From Hoyosella altamirensis (GTDB taxonomy: Bacteria > Actinomycetota > Actinomycetes > Mycobacteriales > Mycobacteriaceae), in the NCBI RefSeq assembly GCF_014191505.1, contig NZ_JACHWS010000003.1, positions 434,001 to 498,000 on the forward strand: a stretch of DNA of 64,000 nucleotides, written 5' to 3'. A model generated the notes under the pieces. The model was given only the letters and a program-made list of their open reading frames with translations. It made no database searches and had not been told where the DNA came from. Shown here piece after piece: positions 19,125-28,835 of this stretch. A program made the translations under genes and the position numbers. Numbering within the stretch: the stretch's first letter is position 1; every line of letters starts with the position of its first letter.

Positions 19125-20357
19125 CTACGCGGAAGGCCGCGCTTCTTTGCCGTAGGTGAGCCTGCGCAGCACAACCTCCGCTGGCCCGCGCTGATTTCGC
19201 TTCTCCAAGATGTAGGCGCCGACCACGGTGATGAGCCACACTGCTATCGCGTAGAGCGCCATGTTCGCGCTGTACATGTGCTGGCCAAGCCCCAGCCCCC
19301 ACGCTGCGAGGATTGGTGCGCACAGCACGGACTGCGCCAGATAGCAACTCAGCGAACGCTTGCCGACCGCAACGATGCCGGTGCCGAAAATACCAAGGGT
19401 TCGACCGCGCAGCCAGTATCCAACGAGACCGAACAGAGCAACGTAACCGACGCCGCCGGCCAGGCCCGTCGCGAGCTGAACTTGTTCGAAAGCGAACATC
19501 ATCGGGTCGGAAACTTCCCAGATGCCGACCTTCGCTAGGGCCCTGGCTCCACCACCGAGCCACCCGATCGTGATACCCGCGATCGCCACATTACGCAGTA
19601 ACACAAGGTACTCAGCGGGTTCTTCGAGAATCCGCCGGCGTCCCGCCCAAATACCAAGAAGGATCGCGATCGGCACCGCGAGCGAAAAGATACCTTGGAA
19701 GAAGATCAGGAAGAGCCAGAACCCCACCCGAGTCAGAGCCGAGGCGAAGTAGTTACTTTCTCCGTTGGCTGCCTCGATGATGAAGTAGATATCAAATGGC
19801 TGCTCTGCACCCTCGGACCCCTCAGGAATGGCAGACACAGACGCGACCGTGAGCAGAGTAAGCGCGAGCAGCAGTCCAGCCCCAATGGCGCTCCAGACAA
19901 TTAGCGTCCCGTCCCGGCGCCGTAGGAACAGCCACACGAGGAGCAGGCCGGCAAGGCCATACGCGCCGAGGATGTCACCGAACCACAGCAACAGCGCATG
20001 GACGAAGCCAAATACGAGCAGCCATAGATTTCGCTTCTGGAGCAGCACCCTGGCATCTTTTTCGGTGGTACCCGCAGCTATCTGACGCTGGTACAGCATC
20101 GCGATCCCGTAGCCGAAAAGGAAAGCGAACATCGGATACACGCGCAGGTCAACCGTCGTGACGATTATCCCCTGCGTCACCTGGTCGATGAACGATTCCG
20201 CTTCCGGATGCGCGGACAGACGGTCGCTGTCTCTGCCCCATAGGTACCACGGCGTATTCGCGACCACGATGAGCAAGAGCATGAAGCCCCGCGCGAGATC
20301 GGGTGCCAGCGCGCGCTCAACGCCGCGAACTGGGCCCCTGGCCAGATGTCTGGACAT
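19125..20357 (-). CDS. DUF418-family multi-pass membrane protein
   Basis: The product has 410 residues. An N-terminal acyltransferase-3-like membrane region begins with PDLARGFMLLLIVVANTPWYLWG and a FAFLFGYGIAMLYQRQ segment. About eight to ten hydrophobic segments follow. The C-terminal DUF418 region contains SYLAQSVLCAPILAAWGLG and ALYAIAVWLITVVGAYILEK. Proteins of this family are inner-membrane proteins of uncertain biochemical role. ATG 20357 is followed by a basic head. Nothing nearby gives a substrate, and glycerate kinase lies just downstream. Confidence 0.85.
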   Translation of the reverse strand: MSRHLARGPVRGVERALAPDLARGFMLLLIVVANTPWYLWGRDSDRLSAHPEAESFIDQVTQGIIVTTVDLRVYPMFAFLFGYGIAMLYQRQIAAGTTEKDARVLLQKRNLWLLVFGFVHALLLWFGDILGAYGLAGLLLVWLFLRRRDGTLIVWSAIGAGLLLALTLLTVASVSAIPEGSEGAEQPFDIYFIIEAANGESNYFASALTRVGFWLFLIFFQGIFSLAVPIAILLGIWAGRRRILEEPAEYLVLLRNVAIAGITIGWLGGGARALAKVGIWEVSDPMMFAFEQVQLATGLAGGVGYVALFGLVGYWLRGRTLGIFGTGIVAVGKRSLSCYLAQSVLCAPILAAWGLGLGQHMYSANMALYAIAVWLITVVGAYILEKRNQRGPAEVVLRRLTYGKEARPSA

Positions 20358-20470
20358 CAGAGTTCCTCCAGCACAGTCGCATCATCGTCGAAATAGTCAC
20401 TCGGTGTTTCGTTCTCGCGAAGTATAGCGTTGCGCGGTACGACACGGAGTTCTACCGAACGCGGTGCGCC

Positions 20471-20713
20471 TCAGCGTTCGGAAAAGAGGCCGGTGTAGTC
20501 GTGGGAGCGGTCCTCGGCTGTCTGCTCTGAGGTTTCCTGCTGCTCGCTGGCTTGTTCGTCACCCTTGGTGGACTCGGACTTAGCCGCGAGGAATTCTGGA
20601 TAATGATTCACGGGTATTACTCCTCGGTTTGCCGCAGAACCAGACGAGTCGCTAGATGTCATCAACTCAGAATCAGTGAACTGCGAGAACGGCTGGAAAT
20701 CAGCCATTGCCAC
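20471..20713 (-). CDS. Possible small acidic hypothetical protein
   Basis: An 80-residue frame, GTG 20713 (or ATG 20707). It is hydrophilic and rich in Ser, Glu and Gln in its second half, with no hydrophobic segment or recognisable domain. GAGTGAG just upstream could serve as a ribosome-binding site. It lies divergent from the patatin-like gene, and the spacing leaves room for both promoters. It may be intrinsically disordered. The call rests only on the open frame and spacing. Confidence 0.35.
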   Translation of the reverse strand: MAMADFQPFSQFTDSELMTSSDSSGSAANRGVIPVNHYPEFLAAKSESTKGDEQASEQQETSEQTAEDRSHDYTGLFSER

Positions 20714-20784
20714 TCACTCTACGGCACTGGCTGCGCGACGGGCATGGGGCACAAGTCGTGCTTCCCTTACGCCCCAGATACCGG

Positions 20785-20797
20785 TAGTCTTTGAATT
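20785..20797 (+). promoter_or_regulatory. -10 box of a probable leaderless transcript for the four-gene operon
   Basis: TAGTCT at 20785-20790 ends 7 bases before ATG 20798, and no ribosome-binding site is present. This places transcription start on or next to the start codon. Leaderless mRNAs are frequent in this order. Confidence 0.5.
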
Positions 20798-21736
20798 ATG
20801 ACAGTATCCGAGAGGCCGCAGCGTCGCGGCCTGATCATTGGCTGCGGCGGCACCCTAGGAGCTGCCTGGATCGTGGCCGCCCTCACCGCAGTGCGCGACG
20901 TCCTCAACTGGGATCCACGTGACGCGGAACTCCTCATGGGCACCTCTGCCGGGGCGGAACTGGTGACGATGCTGGGCAGTGGCGTCAGCGTTGACGAGCT
21001 TGTGGCGATGCAGCTCGGCACCACGCGGCACCCCGCTCTCGTCAAGCATCTTTCGGCGGCGCCAGGCCGGTTTCCGCCGGTCCCAGCTCTCGCGCTCGGT
21101 GCACCTTCCCTTCTCAGGAAAGCTAACGGAGTGACGAGATCGGCTGGCCTGCTCCCCCGTGGCCGAGGGAACGCGGCCTGGCTGACGAAACTCGCAAACC
21201 GACTCACTGACGGCCACAACTGGGTCCCGCACTCAGCGACATGGCTTGTAGCCGCCGACGCAGAAACGGGAACACGGGTTGCGTTCGGCTCACCACAGGC
21301 TCCGCACGCATCGATCAGCGACGCTCTGCGGGCGTCATGGGCCATCCCCGGGTGGTTCCCTCCTGTGCGGATAGGCGGTCGTAGCTACATTGACGGCGGG
21401 GCAGTGTCAACGGCATCGGTGGACCTCGCTCTCAACCGGGGCCTTGAGGAACTCGTTGTTCTCGCGCCGATGGCGTCCGCCGGTCGAATCCCCGCTCGGG
21501 GAGCACACATCATAGAACGCGCCGTACTGCGAAATGCGATGAGCGCGCGGCTTGATCAGGAAATTGCACTCGCGGAATCACAGGGAATCAGGGTGCTCAG
21601 AGTTGACGCCAGCGCAGCAGATCTCGACGTGATGGGACCGAACTTCATGGATGGCAGGCGGCGGTTAGCCACCTTTGAACACGCGCTGCGCAGCACACGT
21701 AACGCCCTCGAAGCCAAGGCAGGTGTTCTCGCATGA
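20798..21736 (+). CDS. Patatin-like serine hydrolase
   Basis: The product has 312 residues. The Ser-Asp dyad is visible: S50 in the GTSAG nucleophile elbow and D199 in YIDGGAVS. The oxyanion loop is GCGGTLGAAWI near residue 16, and SWAIPGWFPP, typical of this group, lies before the Asp. Patatins are acyl hydrolases that cut ester bonds in lipids. There is no signal peptide, so the enzyme is cytoplasmic. The stop overlaps the start of the flavin monooxygenase by 4 bases (ATGA), so it heads a coupled four-gene operon. In that context, hydrolysing an ester made by the monooxygenase is a reasonable inference. The substrate is unknown. Confidence 0.88.
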   Translation: MTVSERPQRRGLIIGCGGTLGAAWIVAALTAVRDVLNWDPRDAELLMGTSAGAELVTMLGSGVSVDELVAMQLGTTRHPALVKHLSAAPGRFPPVPALALGAPSLLRKANGVTRSAGLLPRGRGNAAWLTKLANRLTDGHNWVPHSATWLVAADAETGTRVAFGSPQAPHASISDALRASWAIPGWFPPVRIGGRSYIDGGAVSTASVDLALNRGLEELVVLAPMASAGRIPARGAHIIERAVLRNAMSARLDQEIALAESQGIRVLRVDASAADLDVMGPNFMDGRRRLATFEHALRSTRNALEAKAGVLA

Positions 21737-23208
21737 CCCATTACGACGTCCTCATCATCGGGGCGGGGATCTCCGGCATCGGCGCGGCAATCACGCTCGC
21801 CCGCAAGGGCATAGCGAACTTCGCCGTACTCGAGAAAGGCGACACGCTCGGGGGCACGTGGCGAGACAACACGTACCCCGGGTGCGCGTGCGATGTTCCC
21901 TCACGCCTCTACTCGTACTCATTCGCGCCGAACCCAAACTGGTCCCGCGTCTTCGCCGGACAGCCTGAGATCCGCGAGTACATCGAGCGGACAGCCACCG
22001 AGTACGGGGTTCCGGAGAAAGTCCAATTCCGGACGGAAGTTACTAGGGCACAGTGGAATCCACGCACCCATCTTTGGGACATTGATACCACTCAGGGTTC
22101 CTTCACTGCACAGGCAGTGATCGCGGCGGCCGGGCCGTGGAATGAGCCACTCATTCCGGATATCCCTGGTCTCGCAGGCTTCGGTGGCGAAGTGTTCCAT
22201 TCATCCAGATGGAACCACTCGTACGACTTGACCGGCAAACGTGTCGCTGTCGTGGGGACGGGAGCCTCCGCGGTTCAGTTCGTCCCCGAAATCCAGCCGC
22301 TAGTCAGCGAACTCCACGTTTACCAGCGCACCGCTCAGTGGGTGCTGCCGAAGCCTGACCACGCGATGCCCGCGGCTGAGTCGTGGGCGATGCGCACAGT
22401 GCCTGGTGTTTACAGCGGGTTGCGGCGCCTTGAGTACGTTCTCCTTGAGAGCCTCGGTGTGGGTTTCCGCAACCCATGGATCCTTCGACTGGTTCAGCAG
22501 GCCGGTCGCGCTCACCTGTTCCGGCAAGTGCGGAATAAGAAACTGCGCGCGATGCTCACACCCGATTACACGCTCGGGTGCAAACGCCTGCTGATGTCGA
22601 ACACGTATTACCCAGCGCTCACCCAGCCGAACGTCGAGGTGCATCCGAATGCGGTGACCGAAATTCGCGGCAACACTGTCGTCGGCGCCGACGGCCAGGA
22701 AAGGGAAGTGGACGCCATCATCTTCGGGACTGGTTTCCACATCCTCGATATGCCCGTCGGTTCGCGAGTATTCGACGGCGACGGACGCAGCTTAGACGAC
22801 CACTGGAAGGGCAGCCCTCAGGCGTATCTCGGCACAGCAATCGCCGGATTCCCCAATGCTTTCGTACTGCTCGGACCAGCTTTGGGTACTGGGCACACTT
22901 CCGCGTTCATGATTCTCGAGGCGCAGCTGAACTATTTGAGCCAGGCCATAATCCACCTACAAGACAACAACTGGGCTCCTATCGCGCCGCGGCGTGAGGT
23001 TCAAGACGCATTCAACGCGGAAGTGCAGGAGGCACTCGACAGCACCGTCTACAACGCCGGTGGGTGCCACAGTTATTACTTGGACGTCAACGGCCGGAAC
23101 AGCTTCAGCTGGCCGTGGTCCACCAAACGGATGCTCGACCGCCTCGACGGGTTCGACCCAGCCGCGTACAGCCACACCGAGACCGAAACTGCAGAGGCCC
23201 CCGCATGA
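21733..23208 (+). CDS. Baeyer-Villiger-type flavin monooxygenase
   Basis: The product has 491 residues. An FAD Rossmann motif (IGAGISGIG) sits at about residues 8-16 and an NADPH-binding VVGTGAS at about 174. Between them lies the Baeyer-Villiger fingerprint FxGxxxHxxxW, here F150 to W160 in FGGEVFHSSRW, with Asn instead of Pro/Asp after Trp. Also seen are GGTWRDNTYPGCACDVPSRLYSYS and the FGTGFH motif. These enzymes insert one oxygen next to a ketone, giving an ester or lactone, with NADPH and FAD. It resembles the MymA type of mycobacteria. It overlaps the genes on both sides by 4 bases. Confidence 0.9.
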   Translation: MTHYDVLIIGAGISGIGAAITLARKGIANFAVLEKGDTLGGTWRDNTYPGCACDVPSRLYSYSFAPNPNWSRVFAGQPEIREYIERTATEYGVPEKVQFRTEVTRAQWNPRTHLWDIDTTQGSFTAQAVIAAAGPWNEPLIPDIPGLAGFGGEVFHSSRWNHSYDLTGKRVAVVGTGASAVQFVPEIQPLVSELHVYQRTAQWVLPKPDHAMPAAESWAMRTVPGVYSGLRRLEYVLLESLGVGFRNPWILRLVQQAGRAHLFRQVRNKKLRAMLTPDYTLGCKRLLMSNTYYPALTQPNVEVHPNAVTEIRGNTVVGADGQEREVDAIIFGTGFHILDMPVGSRVFDGDGRSLDDHWKGSPQAYLGTAIAGFPNAFVLLGPALGTGHTSAFMILEAQLNYLSQAIIHLQDNNWAPIAPRREVQDAFNAEVQEALDSTVYNAGGCHSYYLDVNGRNSFSWPWSTKRMLDRLDGFDPAAYSHTETETAEAPA

Positions 23209-24059
23209 GCATGTTCCGCTCCCCGTACCCCTCACTGACACTCGCACTTTCGACCGTGCTCGTCACGGGATCCGGCCGAGGTATCGGCCGCGCCACCGCT
23301 GAACTGTTCGCGCGGCACGGCGCGCGCGTTCTCGTCACAGATGTCGATCTCGACGCCGCTGAAGAAGCCGCAGCAGCGATCGGACCGGACGCGTCAGCGC
23401 ACCGGCTCGATGTGCGATCACGGCGGGCTTGGGACGAGCTCGCCCACGAGGTCGGCACCGTCGACATCCTCGTCAACAACGCTGGCATCATGCCGCTGGC
23501 CGCGCTTCTCGACGAAACCGACCAGACCATCGACGCGACCATGGACATCAACGTCCGTGGCCCCATGCATGGCATGCGCGTCTTCGGTCCTCAAATGGTG
23601 GAACGCGGGTACGGACATATCGTGAACGTCGCATCACTGGCAGGGAAAATCCCGATCCACGGAATGGTCGCGTACAACGCGAGCAAGTTCGCCGCGGTCG
23701 GCCTTTCCGCCGCTGCACGGCTTGAATTCGCTGACCACGGGGTGAGCGTGAGCACCGTGCTTCCTTCGGCGGTACGAACCGAACTTTCGTCGGGTGTGCA
23801 GCTTGGGCATGGTCTGCCAACGGTAGACGCTGAGGACGTTGCCCGCGCCATCCTGCGGACTTGCACCACCCGGCAGGCGGAGATCGCGGTGCCCCGCTAC
23901 CTCAGTCCTGCGGACGTCGCACTCGCAGTCACGCCGGAACGTCTGACCTCAATTTTCCGGACAGTCATCGGCGCAAGACGTGCACTCACGGGAGTCGATC
24001 ACGGGGTGCGCGGGGCATACGACCAACGCGTGGCGCGCATCGCGAACACGGAGTCGTGA
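23205..24059 (+). CDS. Short-chain dehydrogenase/reductase
   Basis: A classical SDR of 284 residues. The cofactor motif is TGSGRGIG, with VTDVDLDAAE giving an acidic residue after beta-2 (favouring NAD(H)). NNAG follows, with catalytic S144, Y157 and K161 (YNASK). ATG 23205 is chosen because it overlaps the upstream stop as ATGA. The open frame upstream lies wholly inside the monooxygenase gene. It should interconvert an alcohol and ketone (or aldehyde). In this operon, supplying the ketone substrate of the monooxygenase is the likeliest role, by analogy with cyclic-alcohol degradation and with the SDR in the mycobacterial mymA operon. Confidence 0.9.
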   Translation: MSMFRSPYPSLTLALSTVLVTGSGRGIGRATAELFARHGARVLVTDVDLDAAEEAAAAIGPDASAHRLDVRSRRAWDELAHEVGTVDILVNNAGIMPLAALLDETDQTIDATMDINVRGPMHGMRVFGPQMVERGYGHIVNVASLAGKIPIHGMVAYNASKFAAVGLSAAARLEFADHGVSVSTVLPSAVRTELSSGVQLGHGLPTVDAEDVARAILRTCTTRQAEIAVPRYLSPADVALAVTPERLTSIFRTVIGARRALTGVDHGVRGAYDQRVARIANTES

Positions 24060-24859
24060 TGCGCATCCATCACCTGAATTGCGGAACGTTCGCACCACTC
24101 GGGATGCGTAAAAAGTTCGTGACGCACTGCCTCCTCATCGAAACGGAGACATCCGGCCTGGTGCTTGTCGACAGCGGGCTCGGCCGAGCGGATGTGACGG
24201 AACCCAGAACCACAATGAGGTTCCCGATCAGCTACACGCTCCGCCCTCAACTCGCCATGGGCGAAACCGCAGTGTCGCAGGTCGAGAAGCTCGGCTACAG
24301 CGCTAGAGATGTGCGACACATTCTGCTGACCCACCTCGACTTCGACCACGCCGGTGGGCTGCGTGACTTCCCTGAGGCGAACGTGCATATCAGCGCCGCA
24401 GAGCTGCGCGCGGCGAGGAACCCCTCCAGCGTAATCGAGCGGCGCCGATACTCCCGCGCCACCTTCGATCACAAGCCACGGTGGGTCGAACACAGCGAAT
24501 TCGGTTCACGATGGTTCGGTTTCGACGCCGTACGCGATATTCCCGGCCTGCCTGAGCAGATTCTTTATGTCCCCCTCGAGGGACACACGCGTGGCCATTG
24601 TGGTGTCGCAATAAACACTGCTGAGCAGGGCACGCCGCAATGGCTCCTCCACGCGGGAGACAGCTATTACTCTCACACCGAGATTGGGACCCCGCCGTCG
24701 CACCCGCGTGTTTTCGCAGCGATGGAGTCAGTGCTACAAACCAGCCGGAGCGCGAGGCTGAGCAACCTCGCGCGGCTACGGGAAGTGGCGCGCAACGACG
24801 CCGTGGACGTCATCTGTGCGCATGACCCAGCGGATCTCGCAAGATACTCGGCGCGGTAG
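24059..24859 (+). CDS. Metallo-beta-lactamase-fold hydrolase
   Basis: The product has 266 residues. The metal motif is THLDFDHAGGL with H92, D94, D96 and H97, so the second ligand of the usual HxHxDH is Asp, a known variant. Other ligands are likely in the LEGHTRGHCGV and LHAGDSYYSH segments. The fold is shared with lactonases such as AiiA/AttM. The ATG overlaps the SDR stop by one base (TGATG). The upstream extension of the frame is inside the SDR gene. As the last gene of the operon it could open the lactone, but glyoxalase-like or other activity is not excluded. A hairpin follows the stop. Confidence 0.86.
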   Translation: MRIHHLNCGTFAPLGMRKKFVTHCLLIETETSGLVLVDSGLGRADVTEPRTTMRFPISYTLRPQLAMGETAVSQVEKLGYSARDVRHILLTHLDFDHAGGLRDFPEANVHISAAELRAARNPSSVIERRRYSRATFDHKPRWVEHSEFGSRWFGFDAVRDIPGLPEQILYVPLEGHTRGHCGVAINTAEQGTPQWLLHAGDSYYSHTEIGTPPSHPRVFAAMESVLQTSRSARLSNLARLREVARNDAVDVICAHDPADLARYSAR

Positions 24860-25049
24860 TGCTGGCGAGTGTCTCGCTGTCGTCGACGGCGAGACACTCA
24901 CGAATCCCGAGCATCATTAGCAAGGAATTGCAGTCATTCGCGCTCTCACTATGAGAGGCGACGACCCGCTGTGCCTGCGCATACGTGTCCCGGTCAAGCT
25001 TTCCGATTATCGATGACTCACACTCGTTCTTCAGCCAGCTGATTGTCAT
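24810..25049 (-). CDS. Small hypothetical protein following the basic peptide gene
   Basis: A 79-residue frame starting ATG 25049, only 3 bases after the stop of the 44-residue gene. It begins MTISWLKNECESSIIGKLD and contains YAQAQRVVASHSE and CNSLLMMLGIRECL, which look helical and protein-like. Codon choice in the first 60 residues fits the neighbours. The tail runs through the operon terminator hairpin and overlaps the metallo-hydrolase gene antisense, so the annotated 3' end is suspect. Function unknown. Confidence 0.48.
   Translation of the reverse strand: MTISWLKNECESSIIGKLDRDTYAQAQRVVASHSESANDCNSLLMMLGIRECLAVDDSETLASTTAPSILRDPLGHAHR
24867..24899 (+). terminator. Hairpin ending the four-gene operon
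   Basis: GAGTGTCTCGC (24867-24877) pairs perfectly with GCGAGACACTC (24889-24899) around an 11-base loop, starting 7 bases after the last stop. It also falls inside the 3' end of the small minus-strand ORF at 24810-25049. Confidence 0.7.
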
Positions 25050-25052
25050 TGA

Positions 25053-25187
25053 TCAGCGCTTCTTCAGAGCGGCAGTGGGCTCAGCCGGACCCTCAGACCC
25101 CGACTTGGCACGCTTCACCGCTCGTTTTTCCTTAAGCGATTTGCCAGATTTCTTCGTCATCGTCTGACGAGGGGATTTGTCGGACAT
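25053..25187 (-). CDS. Very small basic Lys/Arg-rich protein
   Basis: The product has 44 residues, with GAAGGA ideally placed before ATG 25187. It begins MSDKSPRQTMTKKSGKSLKE, then a cluster of Lys and Arg, an acidic/Pro middle, and ends ALKKR. Small proteins with the MSDKSPR...KKSGKSLKEKR pattern occur in many actinobacteria, without a known function to my knowledge. The high positive charge suggests nucleic-acid or ribosome contact, but that is only inference. The next small frame starts 3 bases after its stop. Confidence 0.75.
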   Translation of the reverse strand: MSDKSPRQTMTKKSGKSLKEKRAVKRAKSGSEGPAEPTAALKKR

Positions 25188-25331
25188 GAACCGTCCTTCG
25201 ATTGGGAACCTGAATGGTCCCGGCTAGCCCAGCTTACTCGGGTTTTCGCCCATCTGGCGCATCTGCCAGTTCTTCGATGAAGTTGACAGCGACGCGGTGA
25301 CGGCGGCGCAGCGGCCTCGCTTGCCTCGGTC

Positions 25332-25383
25332 GTGTGGACAAAATCGCAGAAATCCGTGCTCATATCTGCGATTTTGTCCACAC
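25332..25383. terminator. Perfect 19-bp inverted repeat after the esterase-like gene
   Basis: Arms 25332-25350 and 25365-25383 pair perfectly over 19 bases around a 14-base loop (GTGTGGACAAAATCGCAGA and its complement). It lies 35 bases beyond the stop of the minus-strand gene at 25418. Its arm is 18/21 identical to that at 17892, so it may be one of a dispersed family. Confidence 0.8.
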
Positions 25384-25417
25384 AAGCGGATCGGTCCCCG
25401 CCGACCTGCGTGCGCAT

Positions 25418-26683
25418 CTACGCCCGAGCCTCATCGAACAACTCTTTGATATAAACGATGCCATCAGTCAGATGCAAGAATTTCGGGTCAAGTGCAAAGT
25501 AACTGAGATTTGCTGACGTTTCCGTACGGATCTCTGGGTATATACCCGCGCTCTCTAGCGCCTTCCGCAAGCCCGTGGAGTTCATCACGGTGCGGTTCTC
25601 TGCTAGCGCCGCGGCTAACACGCCTTCAAGCGTGTGCTCGGAGGGAGCCCCCAGGTCGTGGTGAGGTGCCGTACCTAAAGCCGTAGCCAGGAACGCATAG
25701 TCACGGCCAAGTTGAACATCAACGATGGCGCCTGCGCTCCACCATTCAATGTCTTGCCCTTCGAAGACCCAGTGGCTCTTATACTTTTGGAGATGGCGGT
25801 TGTGTGCAAAGGCCAGCGTCGGCCCCCGTGTCATCTCACGCGCCACGATCGCTTGGAGGTTACTAGCCATCAACTCGTCCCTCAGGCCGAGTAGGCGCGG
25901 AACACGGGCCACAGACGAATCCGCTACCGCCGCATGGTAACGCAGCAACCCGAGAGCCGTGCGACCGTAGAGCCGCGCTCGCCACCACTCGTCAGCCGAC
26001 AGGCTTGCGGCCAGTTGGGGTGATTCCGAATAAAGCAGCGCCACCAGGTCGTCGGTGATCAGCCTGAGGTGTCGCGCATCCGGGGAGGAGCCTATCGACA
26101 GTGAAGGATCGAGCGCTGCTTCAGGATTCGTCCATTGATCGTCCTTACCAATAACCTGGTCCAATTCCTCATGTGAACATGGAAGCAATGCGGGGTCCAC
26201 GTGGTCAGCCAGTAGTTGGTATAGCCCACTTAGCACTAGCCGCGGACTGTCACCCCCCGTCATCTCAACAGGTGCATCAAATCCGAAGAACCGCAGACGA
26301 TCTCGCAACGGACGATCACGGTTATACGCGCGCATCCACTGGATGAGCGCCCGATTGGCTGGGGAGTCACCGAAACCGTGGCTGAAGCCGTGCTCCATCG
26401 CCTCATCCAGCGACCCGGTTCCATTCACAACGAAACTGTCAGCCAGAAGTCCTGCGAGACAATCGCTCTCAACGGCGACCGAACGATACCCCTCATGCTC
26501 CACGAGGTACTGGAACAGCAAATTCCGGAGACGAGGCAGGCCTTCCTCCTCATGCATACACTCCCCGAAACCGAGCAGCCTTGGTCTCGTGGGGAGCGAA
26601 TCGAGGAACTTGCTGAATGGCGCCGTGGTTCCGTCGCCGGTGAGTTCCCAGCAGCCGTCTTGCAAGAGGGTACGAGGCGTCAT
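25418..26683 (-). CDS. Erythromycin esterase-like protein
   Basis: The product has 421 residues and matches the Ere-like fold (erythromycin esterase/DUF ChaN-related). LLGFGECMHEEEGLPRLRN near residue 35 holds the Glu and His expected in the active centre, SVAVESDCLAG holds another Glu, and the HGFGDSPANRALIQWMRAYN and FFGFDAPVEM segments follow. LAFAHNRHLQKY contains a second conserved His. Characterised members open macrolide lactones by hydrolysis, but many chromosomal relatives do not act on macrolides. AGGAGG lies upstream of ATG 26683 at good spacing. There are no resistance genes nearby. Confidence 0.82.
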   Translation of the reverse strand: MTPRTLLQDGCWELTGDGTTAPFSKFLDSLPTRPRLLGFGECMHEEEGLPRLRNLLFQYLVEHEGYRSVAVESDCLAGLLADSFVVNGTGSLDEAMEHGFSHGFGDSPANRALIQWMRAYNRDRPLRDRLRFFGFDAPVEMTGGDSPRLVLSGLYQLLADHVDPALLPCSHEELDQVIGKDDQWTNPEAALDPSLSIGSSPDARHLRLITDDLVALLYSESPQLAASLSADEWWRARLYGRTALGLLRYHAAVADSSVARVPRLLGLRDELMASNLQAIVAREMTRGPTLAFAHNRHLQKYKSHWVFEGQDIEWWSAGAIVDVQLGRDYAFLATALGTAPHHDLGAPSEHTLEGVLAAALAENRTVMNSTGLRKALESAGIYPEIRTETSANLSYFALDPKFLHLTDGIVYIKELFDEARA

Positions 26684-26984
26684 GTCGAAAGTATCCTCCT
26701 GAAGTCGCCCCGCTCTTTCAACCCAGGAACGTGCATTGCCTCATTCTAAGCCTTTGGCCTGTAAGAGGATTCAACGATGGTCGGAGTGGGAGCCATCGCC
26801 GAGTCATCACAGGCCGTGCAACTCATGACTCCCACATCATTTTCACACCGGCTTACATACTGGACGAGCGATCTGACTGATTCCACAGGAGGCCGCGTTC
26901 GTGAACCTCGCTGGTCCACAGCGCTAACCCGCCGGTGAAGCTTCGAGTTCGCGAGCTTAGCTGGCCGCGATTGCCTGCTAGCCG

Positions 26985-28748
<1,764 letters not shown>

Positions 28749-28835
28749 GTTAGTTGCCCGTGACTGCATCGTTGTCGCGCGGCGAGGACGAGCAACCGAG
28801 GCTCGACATCGCCACGGCACCTTTTTCGTGAACCT

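Noticed and set aside
19102-19563. 154-residue N-terminal extension of glycerate kinase
   Set aside because: It overlaps the DUF418 gene on the same strand and shows no kinase similarity; the family begins at IVLAPDKFKGS.
23064-23204. Longer N-terminus for the short-chain dehydrogenase
   Set aside because: It lies within the monooxygenase gene; ATG 23205 overlaps the upstream stop and begins just before the Rossmann motif.
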